Shown here: one piece after another, positions 1-10,023 of the stretch
How the letters are laid out: the number at the start of each line of letters is the position of its first letter
How positions within the stretch are numbered: position 1 is the first letter of the stretch
Source: Cerrena zonata
Lineage: Eukaryota; Basidiomycota; Agaricomycetes; Polyporales; Cerrenaceae
Length of the DNA stretch: 64,000 nt
Direction of reading: 5' to 3'
Assembly: GCA_038087015.1 (NCBI GenBank)
Contig: JASBNA010000076.1
Location: 124,001-188,000 of the forward strand
Program-made: the position numbers and the translations under genes
Notes under the pieces: generated by a model
Told to the model about the DNA's origin: nothing
What the model saw: the letters and a program-made list of their open reading frames with translations, nothing else
Databases searched by the model: none

Positions 1-511
1 TATATCTGTAAATCCAATTTGGAATATACAAAGCACGATAAAGTCCTAAAGCAAAAATATAATGAACAGTAATGTTTTCCGCTTCTCCAGTTCTTTGTAG
101 TATGAATAATTGTGGTATAATGGCAACTGCTTCTAACCATAAAGAAAAGGACCATAAGATTTCCCCAACCGAATATTTGTAATTGAAAATTAACGATCCA
201 ATAAATGCTCCTCCAATTAAATATCTTACTGGGAAGGTATCAATATCTTCCTGAATTGATTTCTTATATTTATTAGTCATCAAATAAACAATATACCCAG
301 TTGATCCAATGAAAAAGATCTTCATCAAGGTATTATATAAACTAATAAATTTGGTAAATAAATCAAGATACCTAGTAACAAATACTAAAACATAAAGCGA
401 TTGAGTCTTTAATGAAATACCATTAGTGGATCTGTGAGTTTCAATTGAATATAATAATATTAAAATACTGGCCAAATGAGAAAGGTCTCCAAAAAATCGA
501 AAAATATTCAT
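1..511 (-). CDS. ERD2: ERD2, HDEL receptor (3' end beyond window)
   Basis: Encodes the seven-helix KDEL/HDEL receptor, which binds escaped ER-lumenal proteins in the Golgi and returns them to the ER in COPI vesicles. Translating the minus strand from the ATG at 509-511 gives 170 uninterrupted residues starting MNIFRFFGDLSHLASILILL. It includes family hallmarks such as the ISLKTQ loop, the RYLDLF segment and WSFSLWLEAVAILPQ, and then runs off the left edge. The family is about 215-220 residues, so roughly 45-50 C-terminal residues lie outside. A CACGTG box sits about 155 bp upstream of the ATG. The neighbour upstream on the same strand is an ER oxidoreductase, the type of protein this receptor usually retrieves. 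Identity is firm from family recognition; the missing end cannot be checked. Confidence 0.93.
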   Translation of the reverse strand, partial: MNIFRFFGDLSHLASILILLYSIETHRSTNGISLKTQSLYVLVFVTRYLDLFTKFISLYNTLMKIFFIGSTGYIVYLMTNKYKKSIQEDIDTFPVRYLIGGAFIGSLIFNYKYSVGEILWSFSLWLEAVAIIPQLFILQRTGEAENITVHYIFALGLYRALYIPNWIYRY

Positions 512-665
512 CCTAATAATCTTATTTAGATATCAATTCGTCAATTAAGGTCTAACTTAATGCAGGGACTGGTGATTATCAAGAGTGAAAGTTCATTACT
601 GTTTTCTTTTTTTTGTTCCCGTTCTTCCAAATCGGTGAATGGTACACGCTGTACAAGCAATCGAT

Positions 666-671
666 CACGTG
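666..671. promoter_or_regulatory. CACGTG box upstream of ERD2
   Basis: The palindrome TCACGTGA lies in the 185-bp gap between the ERD2 start and the stop of the PDI-like gene. It matches the core site of Cbf1-type bHLH factors. A 6-bp match can occur by chance, so function is inference. Confidence 0.3.
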
Positions 672-696
672 ACAACTGCAAAAATGTATATTCTAT

Positions 697-1710
697 CTAT
701 AAATTGAGTTCATTCATAAGCTCGTCATACTCGTTGTTGATATCGATGTTTTCACTTAGAGCTTCATGTTTCCCAAAGTTGAAACCATACATCTTCTGCT
801 GTTTGAAGCCATCGTAAGTAAAATCTTGGTTATCAATTGTTGTTTGTAAATCTTTTAAATTTTCATACCCTTCACCACTACTCTTATCATTTATAAAATT
901 AATGACTTGATTTTCTTCGAGTCGGTCGTTGGTTAAGTGGTTTTGGGATAATGTCTGTAATGTTCTGATTCTACCTTCTGTATCTATGTAGATTATTGAT
1001 GGGAAGTTACTAATACGAAATTTAGCAATTATACTATTAACATTAGGATGTTCAATATCTACAATTGCAAATTCCAAATTGTAATCTTCTTCCAAGCTTA
1101 ATTTTTGGTAAAAATGTGAAGGATAGTTATGGTCAGACCAATCCCTGAAATAGTCCGCAATGAAAGCTATAATGGTATCTTTCCCATTATGTATGAGAGT
1201 ACTGAGTGAATCTTCGCTGGTTATATAACACACATTAGTCTCCACATTGTCAAATTTTGGCTCAACTCCTTCAACCTCTTCATTTATAAACTCAATTAAG
1301 CTTTCAATATTACGATCGGCCTTATTGTAATGAATGATCTCCTTTGTTTCGCGATTAAGCAATCTTAAACTAGGGTATATTTGAATTTTGAATAATTGAT
1401 TCAATCTAGGATTCTTCTTACCATTCGTCTTCAATACTTGAAATTTGGGTGACTTGATTGCTTTATCATTGTATAACATACTGAGAAAATTGAACTCTTG
1501 TTCAAACTCTCCACAATACTTACATCCATCCATATAAAAATAGATTAACGAATATTCACCTCTGGCTAAAGCATTCTGGATAGAATCGTCTCCAAACTCA
1601 AGTATCGCTCTGCTTAATCGTTCTTCATGTTTCGGTTTACTAGCGGTGATTCCCTGAAGATAACAAAATATCAAGATGAAAAATAGTTGGATCAAAGATT
1701 TTTGGTGCAT
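697..1710 (-). CDS. PDI-family ER thioredoxin-like oxidoreductase (MPD2-like)
   Basis: A 337-residue protein with a hydrophobic N-terminal signal peptide (about residues 5-22). A thioredoxin-fold domain with the active-site motif CKYC at residues 63-66 follows (preceded by YFYMDG), then a second thioredoxin-like domain without a CxxC (about 150-270, with FRISNFPSIIYID). This plan fits small yeast PDI relatives such as Mpd1/Mpd2, which form or rearrange disulfides in the ER lumen. Oddly, the C-terminus is ...YDELMNELNL and not a terminal HDEL, so retention by the adjacent ERD2 product would not follow the classical rule. Start is the first ATG after a clear intergenic stretch. Exact orthology to MPD2 is uncertain; the domain call is firm. 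Confidence 0.75.
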   Translation of the reverse strand: MHQKSLIQLFFILIFCYLQGITASKPKHEERLSRAILEFGDDSIQNALARGEYSLIYFYMDGCKYCGEFEQEFNFLSMLYNDKAIKSPKFQVLKTNGKKNPRLNQLFKIQIYPSLRLLNRETKEIIHYNKADRNIESLIEFINEEVEGVEPKFDNVETNVCYITSEDSLSTLIHNGKDTIIAFIADYFRDWSDHNYPSHFYQKLSLEEDYNLEFAIVDIEHPNVNSIIAKFRISNFPSIIYIDTEGRIRTLQTLSQNHLTNDRLEENQVINFINDKSSGEGYENLKDLQTTIDNQDFTYDGFKQQKMYGFNFGKHEALSENIDINNEYDELMNELNL

Positions 1711-2394
1711 TATCTAGCCAACTTTTTTTTATTTTAGTCTAATTTTTGGCCAATATGCAAATTTCCAGGGTTACAAGGCGCAAGATAGGTATGATGCGGT
1801 AGCAGGAGCTAATTCGATGACTTATTATTTGGATATTTCTAGAGTTAAAAGCTACAATAACTTTGAAATAAAGTAGATTCTTTGGCTCGCCTTGATTTTC
1901 CGAAGCGGTAGCTCAACCAGCGAACATCACGGCCTGACAATAGGCTGGTTAATGTACAGGATATTGAGAACTTTTTTTTTTTTTTTTTTACTGCGACACT
2001 CGCTCTATGTCAAATGGCTGGTTTTGATGCAAAAAAAGTGGTTCGCTTGTTGAAAATACAAATTGGGATCAAGTCACCTAATTTCATGAGCTATTAAAAG
2101 CATCAATGGTGGTGCTATGAACCCGTCAGGGTATACGAGCAAGGTTAGCAGTGATGCTGATTGATTTCTTTCCTAATCGCTTACCTCGATCCAGCATTTT
2201 TTAAGAAATAAGCTGCAAATAATTGTATATGCAAAGAGGGTGCTTCAACTCATCGTTCAACACCAGCACACGCCGCAACAAAGCTTCATCAATGGAGACG
2301 AATGTGAAGACGTATATAATTGTCTCGTATTCCCCACTGAAGGTCGTAATTATACTTTGTTCTTTTTCTTTACTTATATTCTTTGATAAATTCT
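1711..2394. other. Intergenic; promoter region of the GPI protein gene
   Basis: Divergent gap between the PDI-like gene and the GPI-anchored protein gene. It holds an 18-base T tract (1972-1989), typical of nucleosome-excluding poly(dA:dT) in yeast promoters. Short overlapping ORFs on both strands near 2200-2465 have no recognisable protein signature. Confidence 0.5.
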
Positions 2395-2404
2395 TATATA
2401 TAAA
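2395..2404 (+). promoter_or_regulatory. TATA box of the GPI mannoprotein gene
   Basis: TATATATAAA, 75-84 bp upstream of the ATG at 2479, followed by an A-rich leader. TATA-containing promoters are common for highly or conditionally expressed wall-protein genes. Position and match are seen; use is inferred. Confidence 0.5.
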
Positions 2405-2478
2405 CTCTAGCATCTCACTAGTTTCAAATCATCTTAATTACATTTTTAACAATTACAACAAATAACATTCAATTAAAA

Positions 2479-3849
2479 ATGAAAGGTTTTATTACTGGCC
2501 TTCTCTTCATAGCTTCCGCTGTCGCAGATTCAACCATACGATCCACCATCATATCAAGTACTTGTAGCGACTCGGCTGCTTGTTCTGCTTCCATAGTGGC
2601 TCCATCTTCTTTCCATTACTCCAACACATCTGCTAGTATTACTGAAAATATTAAAGCTGCTCAACCTACCTCTTCCCATAAAGGTACTACATTATATGCT
2701 TATGATAACGTTTCTGATGAAGAGATTGAAGATAAAACTTATACTGTTTGTGACGAAAATTCTTCTTGTTATGTCACCACTGATGTTCTGGGTTCTACAA
2801 CTGTTACAACTACCATTGATGGTATTTTAACCACTATTGTTACTGCAACTGCTGAAACCACCAATGCTACTGAAAAAACTGCTGAAACTGGTAAGAAAGC
2901 AGTTGCTACTCAAACCGACGCTGACTCTTCTAGCGCTTCTGCTTCTGATGCGTCTACTGCTTCTCCAGCTAAAACTTCTAGTGCTGCTCATGCAAACAAG
3001 GCTGTTATCAGTGGTAAAGCCGCTACTACTGATTCCGCTAGTGATAAATCAACCGATTACTCATATGAAACTGACTATGCCAATAAAGTATTTGAAGCCA
3101 CCATCACCTCATGCGAAGGTGTTTCAAACTGCCATACCACTGTTGAGTTACAATCATCAACTACTTATACTACAACTGTTGACGGTGTTTTAACTGTTGT
3201 CACCACTGTTTGTCCACTTTCTGGTGAAGCCTCCGCAACTGCCGAAGCCTCAACCACCGCAGGTGCCAACACTAAAGCTAAAGTTATTTCAGCTTCAACT
3301 GCAACCAATGTTGAAACCAATACCTCCCCAGAAATTACTCCAGGTACTAATACTGTTACTGATCTTAGTAGAACTATTGTCACCATCACTTCATGTTCTG
3401 ATCACAAATGTTCAAAAGTTACTCAAACCACTGGATTGACCGCCTACACTGTCACTAAAGGTACTGAAATCACCGCCTACACCACTTTCTGTCCATTGTC
3501 AGATGAACAACCAACCACTAGTGGTGGAGTTGCAGCTGCTTCTCAAACTGAAGCCAGCCCTGTTACTACTACTTCCACTGGTACACCAATTCCATCTAGC
3601 GGTGTAAACACAGCCGCTACCACTGGTACCGCAGAAACTTACTCGACAGTTAATGTCATTACCGATAATCTCCTTACCCAAACACCATCTACTGGAACCA
3701 CCTTGGTTCAACAAGGCACTTCTGAATCATCAAGCCAAGCTCAACCTAGTGATTCCATTTCGGTTTACCAGGGTGCTGCCAACTCCAAAGGTATCAAATC
3801 GTCCGGTATCATTGGTTTGATCACAACCTTCTTCTTGATGATGCTTTGA
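2479..3849 (+). CDS. GPI-anchored cell-wall mannoprotein with flocculin-type repeats
   Basis: A 456-residue Ser/Thr/Ala-rich secreted protein. It has an N-terminal signal peptide (about 1-16), a heavily O-glycosylatable body and a C-terminal hydrophobic tail (GIIGLITTFFLMML) preceded by small residues (about GAANSKG) suited as a GPI attachment site. Three diverged copies of a 40-odd-residue unit lie at about 86-125, 205-247 and 298-340. Each has a Cys pair 6-7 residues apart (for example TSCSDHKC), and two end in a CPL motif. The third copy fits the fungal flocculin type 3 repeat (VTITSCSDxxCSxVTxTTGxTxxTxxxTxYTTxCPL). Such proteins are covalently linked to wall glucan and act in wall structure or adhesion. 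No N-terminal adhesin ligand domain is visible, so a structural wall role is as likely as adhesion. No exact orthologue is recognised. Confidence 0.8.
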   Translation: MKGFITGLLFIASAVADSTIRSTIISSTCSDSAACSASIVAPSSFHYSNTSASITENIKAAQPTSSHKGTTLYAYDNVSDEEIEDKTYTVCDENSSCYVTTDVLGSTTVTTTIDGILTTIVTATAETTNATEKTAETGKKAVATQTDADSSSASASDASTASPAKTSSAAHANKAVISGKAATTDSASDKSTDYSYETDYANKVFEATITSCEGVSNCHTTVELQSSTTYTTTVDGVLTVVTTVCPLSGEASATAEASTTAGANTKAKVISASTATNVETNTSPEITPGTNTVTDLSRTIVTITSCSDHKCSKVTQTTGLTAYTVTKGTEITAYTTFCPLSDEQPTTSGGVAAASQTEASPVTTTSTGTPIPSSGVNTAATTGTAETYSTVNVITDNLLTQTPSTGTTLVQQGTSESSSQAQPSDSISVYQGAANSKGIKSSGIIGLITTFFLMML

Positions 3850-3881
3850 TCAACCAAATATGAAAAATTCAAAAAAGTGAA

Positions 3882-3924
3882 AAAAATGAAATAAAGCAAA
3901 AATGAAATAAAGCAAAAATGAAAG
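3882..3924 (+). repeat. 16-bp tandem repeat in 3' flank
   Basis: The unit AAAAATGAAATAAAGC occurs twice perfectly (3882-3897 and 3898-3913), followed by a partial third copy. It lies 33 bp after the stop codon of the GPI protein gene and so is probably in its 3' UTR. It may have arisen by slippage. Confidence 0.85.
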
Positions 3925-5232
3925 AAAAAAAAATGAAAGACTTAAACAATAATGTACTTCTAAACCTGTATTCTAATATGTTCCTAAATCAATTTCTTCT
4001 ATTCGGTATTTATCATAAGCAGGACTCTATCTTGTTTATTGAGTGTATATTAGTTGATATATAATAAATTATTAATTGTAAGAATTTAACCCACCCTTCT
4101 TGTAAAGTTTCTAACTGCCCAGTTCGTTATCGTCCGATCCGAACAATAGATGGTCGTAATAAAAATTATTAAATGATACAGGATAAGTTTTATATTCTCA
4201 CATGAACCGACAACAAAAGTACGCTCTCCTCCGTTATATATATATGCTGTCGCCCAACTGCTAATCAAAGATACCTTTTCCATCTTCAACTAGGGTCGCA
4301 TTCAATTGAAAACATCCATCAATGGGCTAATATCATCACGTCTCCCATTAACTCGGGTTTCGAGTTGTAAAGTGTGCGTGTAAACCATCAAAAAAAATCA
4401 GCGACACCTAATTAATCATTTATATCGGGAAAGACAAAGACAATAATGTCAATTCTTTGGTTAAATTTTGATTGTTGCCACTAATGTCCCATACAAAAGT
4501 TACTCAGAATTGAATAGGCTTTTATATGAAGCTATTTTGAAACTTAAAAAAAATAGTTTGAAAATTAATTTGTAAATGTCCGGATTTTAAATTTTTTTTA
4601 GGACTGATGGCTCTACATCTCAAACAGGTAGTTGAATTTGGTGCTGATGACGAGGGAGCGGCCAAAGTCAAGCTAGAAAGCACTCTAACCTATCACACAC
4701 TTTGATTTTAAGAGATGGAAGTGGTTTTCTAGGGGTAGTAGGCTTGAAATTTTAGATTGGGGATATTGTTTCAGTCAGTTTCCAACTTCTAGTGGAGCTT
4801 TGATCAAGTAGCAATAAATGATGGTGATTAAAACAAGGTTAATTGCATGATAAGACTTGATTTTTGAGCTGAAAACCACCCCAATTTATACCGTAATAGC
4901 ATACATCTACGCTATGGGCTGCTTTTGTAGTGCTTTGTATGCTAGAACCTCAAAGTGTTACATCTTAAAGCTTGTAGTAACACCACCTCTGTGATCCGTA
5001 AAAAAGTTTTTTTTTTTTTTGATTTTTTTTTTTTTTTTTTTTCTGTTTTACTGGTTCTCAATTTTCTACTGGAAGTCTTCAAAATTGAAAACAGTCAGAG
5101 ACACTAGCTCAGCAACCTGAACGATACTCGAGCTTGTTTTCATTTTGGAAACACGTTTATTTGGTCTTTTCCTTTGTCACTGCTGGGTAAGTTGCGTGTC
5201 GTTCTGTTTCGATTACACCGGTCATCGCAGCA
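3925..5232. other. Intergenic, 1.3 kb, upstream of CFT1
   Basis: No ORF with a recognisable protein signature on either strand. The most conspicuous element is a pair of T tracts (5007-5020 and 5023-5042), about 190-225 bp upstream of the CFT1 ATG, probably a nucleosome-depleted promoter element. I saw no RNA gene and no LTR-like termini. Confidence 0.5.
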
Positions 5233-8200
5233 ATGAACGCTTATAGAGAGTTTATTGAGCCATCTAGAGTCTCCAATTGTGTCGGTTGTAACTTTATATC
5301 GCCTACGTCAAAACATTTGGTTGTGGCTAAATCAACCATTCTTCAGGTGTTCGAAGTTGTTAAGCCAGCACCGCAACTTAATAATAAGAATATTAAACTT
5401 GATGATAAGTCCAAGTTGAAACTAGTGGAACAATTCAAATTACATGGATTGGTTACTGATTTAAAACCAATAAGAACAATTGAAAGTCCTGACTTGGACT
5501 ATTTGATTGTGTCAACCAAAGCTGCTAAGTTTTCCATCATTAAATGGGACCATTCTTCAAATTCGATCTCTACAGTATCATTACACTATTATGAACACGC
5601 GATTCAAAATTTAACTTTTGAAAAATTAGCTTCATCAGATTTATTAGTTGAACCAAATACATTTTCTTGTGCTTGTCTTCGATTCAAAAACTTGTTGACT
5701 TTTTTGCCATTTGAGGTTCCTGATGATGAAAATGAAGAAGAGGACGATGATTTAAACCTAACCTCAAAGAAATCAAAAACGACTGAACTGGAAGCTAATG
5801 GTACCGTTTCTGGAGACTCTGATTTCTTCGATTCTAGTTTTATAATTGAAGCAACCACCCTCGATCCTAGCATTGGTACCATTATAGATATGCAATTCTT
5901 ACATAATTATAAAGAACCTACAATTGCTATAATATCTCAAAAAAATCATACTTGGGCTGGTTTATTACCGAAAACTAAAGACGATATCAATTTCATTGTT
6001 TTGTCATTAGATTTAAATTCAAGAACATCCACCACTGTCCTAAAACTTGATAACTTACCCTATGATGTTGACCGTTTGATTCCCTTGCCTCATCCATTGA
6101 ATGGTAGTTTGTTATTGGGTTGTAACGAAATTATTCATATTGATAATGGTGGTATCACTAGAAGAGTTGCCGTTAATGATTTCACTCCCTGGATCACTAG
6201 TAGTGTTAAAAATTATTTGGACCAAAGCGCCCTAGAATTAAAACTTGAACATTGTTCTATCATCCCACTACCTAATGATAATCGTGTATTGATGATTCTT
6301 GAGAATGGTCAATTCTATTATATCAATTTTGAAGTAGATGGGAAGACAATTAAGAAATTTTCTGTCGAATCCATAAGTAATGAGTTATACCCCGATATCT
6401 TACTTGAAAGACCAGATCAGGCAGCCGTTCTTGATGATAATCTTATTGTTGTTTCAAGTAACTCTTGCAATACTGCTTTGATAAAAGTTGATTATAAATC
6501 TGAAACAAAAAATGGTACAAAGCTGATAAAGAATAATGTTTCTCAAGGACCACTGAAGACTAATAATGAGAATGATGATGATGATGATGACGATGATGAT
6601 TTATATGGAGATGAAGAGGTGAATGAAGATCACACTTTCAGAAGAAGTGAAGCCACTTTTGTCTTGCAGGATGAATTAGTCAATAATGGACCTGTCTCGA
6701 AATTTACTTATGGACATTATTCCACTCAAAAATATATTGCAAACTTAATTAATCCAAACTATAAAGAAATATCAATTATCAGTAATGGGGGAGAGAACTC
6801 CTCTAGTCATTTGAATATAATGACTCCTTCAGTCCAACCAAAGATTAGAACTTCTCTTACCTTTTCACAAATCAATAGAATGTGGAATATTAATAATAAA
6901 TATCTCATTACTTCTGACGATATCAATAACAAGTCGGAGATTTTTCAGATAAATAAGTCTTTTGCAAGGTTGAGCTCTAAAAATTTTATTAACAACGAAT
7001 TAACTATTGCAATGCATGAATTGAATAACGGGAAATTCATCTTACAAATTACACCTAAACATGTAATTTTATTTAACAATAAGTTTGTGCAATTGGTTTC
7101 ATTGGATTCTGAGTTAGAAAATGATTTTAAAAATGATGATATTATAAATAGTACATTCAATGACGAATTCTTGATGCTCTTCTTCGCAAGTGGTGAAGTT
7201 ATGATTTACTCAATTAACACTTACAATGAATCTTTCAATAAAATAAGCATTCCTAAAATTTTATCGGATACAATTATTACTTCTGGATACATTGCTAATT
7301 CTCACTTATTAAACGTAGTTCTGAAGGACGTCAGTTTGTTAGTCAACCGTGGACTTAAGAGAAAGAGAAATATGAGTAATCCCAATGTCAAGGCTAAATC
7401 TCCTTTGCCTGATCGCAAGTCACTGGGCCCCAAGTCAAAAACTTTTATTTTAGTAACCGGTGATAACAGAATTGTTGCTTTCAGTCGTTTCCATAATGAA
7501 AAATGTTTCCAATTGAATGAAGTTGACAAATTCACTGATCAATTGACTTTAGGGTTTTTTGAACAAAAAGATACATATCCAGATCCGCTCATCAAACAGG
7601 TCTTATTCAATGAATTAGGTGATTTAGTTTCGAAGGATGAATATCTTACAATCTTGACCATTGGTGGTGAGATTATCATGTATAAGCTTTTCTTCGATGG
7701 AGAAAATTATTCTTTCATCAAAGAGAAAAATTTGGCTCTTACTGGTGCTCCTCATAATGCATACCCTCAAGGTACTTCAGTTGAAAGAAGATTGGTTTAT
7801 TTACCAAATTTCAATGGATATACTACCATTTTGGTGTCTGGGGTCTTACCATATATAATTATGAAGACTACATCATCTATTCCTAGAATTTATCAGTTTA
7901 GTAAAATTCCGATTGTTTCATTTGCAGCATATTCTGATAACGAAATCAGTAATGGTGTGATTTATTTGGATACAAAGAAGAATGCCCGTATCGTTGAATT
8001 ACCGCAGGGGTTCATATATGATAATAATTGGCCCATTAGACAAATCCGTTTCGATGAAACAATTAAGTCTGTCACTTACCATGAAACTTCCAATACTTAT
8101 ATTCTATCAACTTTTAAAGAAATCGATTACGATTGTATAGATGAAGAGGGTAAGCCTATTGTCGGGACAGATTTCGAAAAGCCTAAAACTAAATCATTGA

Positions 8201-9315
8201 AGGGTCTGCTTAAACTAGTTTCTCCTTTGACTTGGACAGTTATTGACAGTATTGAATTGGCTGATAATGAGATTGGAATGAATGTGGAATCAATGATTCT
8301 TGATGTTGGAACTTCATCTAAACGATTCAAGAATAAAAAGGAATTCATCGTTCTTGGTACAGGGAAGTATAGAATAGAAGATTTAGGTGCTAATGGTTCT
8401 TTCAAATTATACGAAATTATTGATATCATTCCTGAACCTGGAAGACCTGAAACAAATCATAAGTTCAAAGATTTTAATCAAGAAGATACCAGAGGTGCTG
8501 TAACTTCAATCTGCGAGATCAGTGGTAGATTTCTCGTGGCCCAAGGTCAGAAGATTATTATTCGTGATATTCAAGATAACGGGACCATCCCGGTGGCATT
8601 TTTAGATACATCTGTGTATGTATCTGAGGCTAAAAGCTTTGGTAATTTGCTACTTTTAGGGGATTCCCTAAAAAGTGTGTGGTTAGCAGGTTTCGATGCT
8701 GAACCTTTCAGAATGATTATGTTAGGTAAAGATCTACAACCTTTAGATGTAAATTGTGCCGATTTCTTAACAAATGATCAGGAAATCCATATCGTTATTG
8801 CAGATAACAACAACTCCCTTCATATTGTGCAATACAACCCTGAAGACCCTGGATCTTCGAATGGGCAAAGATTGTTGCATAAAACTGCATTTAACCTTAA
8901 CCATTCTAGTACATGCATGAAAACTACTCCCAAGCATGAAGAAATCAACCCACAAACAAATGGGGCCCAAGATGTCACCTTCCAAACAGTTGGATCCACA
9001 GTTGATGGCTCGTTTTATACTGTTTTCCCGGTTAATGAAGCCACCTACAGAAGAATGTACATTTTACAACAACAATTGATTGACAAGGAGTATCATGCCT
9101 GTGGTTTGAACCCAAGACGTAACAGATTTGGGGGGTTGTCTCTCTCTGTTAATGATACTAATGCAAAACCATTATTAGATTATGATGTCATTAAGACATT
9201 TACTTCCTTGAATGAAGACAGAAAGAATAATTTAGCGCTGAAAGTTAGCAGGAATGTCTTACAAGATATCTGGAAGGACTTCATCGAATTCGAATGTGTT
9301 CTTAAGCATTTATAG
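5233..9315 (+). CDS. CFT1: CFT1, CPSF160-like subunit of cleavage and polyadenylation factor
   Basis: Encodes a 1360-residue beta-propeller protein of the CPSF160/Cft1 family, the scaffold of the nuclear complex that cleaves and polyadenylates pre-mRNA. The N-terminus (MNAYREFIEPSRVSNCVGCN) is characteristic. The C-terminal third holds the CPSF_A region (IIDIIPEPGRPETNHKFK, ICEISGRFLVAQGQKI, AFLDTSVYVSEAKS, AEPFRMIMLGKD). An Asp-rich acidic run at about residues 446-462 is an insertion typical of fungal members. Length agrees with yeast orthologues (about 1350-1420). The CTG codon at 8206-8208 (codon 992) falls where relatives have Ser. The frame is intact over 4 kb, in contrast to the broken genes further right. 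The start is the first ATG and matches family N-termini. Confidence 0.96.
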   Translation: MNAYREFIEPSRVSNCVGCNFISPTSKHLVVAKSTILQVFEVVKPAPQLNNKNIKLDDKSKLKLVEQFKLHGLVTDLKPIRTIESPDLDYLIVSTKAAKFSIIKWDHSSNSISTVSLHYYEHAIQNLTFEKLASSDLLVEPNTFSCACLRFKNLLTFLPFEVPDDENEEEDDDLNLTSKKSKTTELEANGTVSGDSDFFDSSFIIEATTLDPSIGTIIDMQFLHNYKEPTIAIISQKNHTWAGLLPKTKDDINFIVLSLDLNSRTSTTVLKLDNLPYDVDRLIPLPHPLNGSLLLGCNEIIHIDNGGITRRVAVNDFTPWITSSVKNYLDQSALELKLEHCSIIPLPNDNRVLMILENGQFYYINFEVDGKTIKKFSVESISNELYPDILLERPDQAAVLDDNLIVVSSNSCNTALIKVDYKSETKNGTKLIKNNVSQGPLKTNNENDDDDDDDDDLYGDEEVNEDHTFRRSEATFVLQDELVNNGPVSKFTYGHYSTQKYIANLINPNYKEISIISNGGENSSSHLNIMTPSVQPKIRTSLTFSQINRMWNINNKYLITSDDINNKSEIFQINKSFARLSSKNFINNELTIAMHELNNGKFILQITPKHVILFNNKFVQLVSLDSELENDFKNDDIINSTFNDEFLMLFFASGEVMIYSINTYNESFNKISIPKILSDTIITSGYIANSHLLNVVLKDVSLLVNRGLKRKRNMSNPNVKAKSPLPDRKSLGPKSKTFILVTGDNRIVAFSRFHNEKCFQLNEVDKFTDQLTLGFFEQKDTYPDPLIKQVLFNELGDLVSKDEYLTILTIGGEIIMYKLFFDGENYSFIKEKNLALTGAPHNAYPQGTSVERRLVYLPNFNGYTTILVSGVLPYIIMKTTSSIPRIYQFSKIPIVSFAAYSDNEISNGVIYLDTKKNARIVELPQGFIYDNNWPIRQIRFDETIKSVTYHETSNTYILSTFKEIDYDCIDEEGKPIVGTDFEKPKTKSLKGLLKLVSPLTWTVIDSIELADNEIGMNVESMILDVGTSSKRFKNKKEFIVLGTGKYRIEDLGANGSFKLYEIIDIIPEPGRPETNHKFKDFNQEDTRGAVTSICEISGRFLVAQGQKIIIRDIQDNGTIPVAFLDTSVYVSEAKSFGNLLLLGDSLKSVWLAGFDAEPFRMIMLGKDLQPLDVNCADFLTNDQEIHIVIADNNNSLHIVQYNPEDPGSSNGQRLLHKTAFNLNHSSTCMKTTPKHEEINPQTNGAQDVTFQTVGSTVDGSFYTVFPVNEATYRRMYILQQQLIDKEYHACGLNPRRNRFGGLSLSVNDTNAKPLLDYDVIKTFTSLNEDRKNNLALKVSRNVLQDIWKDFIEFECVLKHL

Positions 9316-10023
9316 GTGCCAGCTTTTTTGTATATATTGATTCATCATCTTTTTTTTTTTTTTTTTCCTCTAATTTCTACCTTTTAATTATAGACAATGT
9401 ATTATTACTTCTTTGGAAAATTCGATGCAAGTAATTTGTTTATTGAAGTGCTGAAGCAGAATGGCTGCTAAATTGTCTTTAGTACCAAAAGCACTCGATA
9501 CAATTGTTATATGTATATATATATATATAATTCAGACAATCAATAAATTAGTAATCATATGGTACAATAAGCATGTAAAGTCTACTTTTACTCGGTTTGC
9601 AAGCTATTATCTGTTCTGCTACTTTGAAACTATGAATTGCACAAGCAATGCATTGTACTCAAGTATATAATACTTCTGCATACCGGTTTCACACCTCCCC
9701 AATCCATAACTACGGGTCTCTCGCTAGGTGGACTCGGCTCAATTAAAAAAAGATCTTATTACAAGGCAATCCAAAGCTCTTAAGAATCTTTCCAGCTTCT
9801 TGGTGAAGATTACTTACACTGCAAGACGTAAATCTTGATGTTAATAGACAGTAGAACGTACTAATAAAAGCGATACCTGATTCAAAGTCATCACTGGTAA
9901 ACTGATGTCTTTCTCTTAGGTATTTTTTGGTGCGTGGCCAACACGACAAAAAGTAAATAACCATCTTCAATTATTGAGTACTTCTAATACTAGCACACTT
10001 TCTTTGAAGTAGCTAAGCAAGCA
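9316..10023. other. Intergenic between CFT1 and GPI11
   Basis: T tract at about 9351-9366 and a TA-repeat stretch near 9512-9530 (terminator-like AT-rich DNA after CFT1). A 73-codon minus-strand ORF starting at ATG 9964 lies only 60 bp from the GPI11 start. It has no recognisable signature and was not accepted as a gene. Confidence 0.45.

Noticed and set aside
9743..9964. 73-codon minus-strand ORF near GPI11
   Set aside because: No recognisable motif and only 60 bp from the GPI11 start; could not be supported as a gene, though not excluded.
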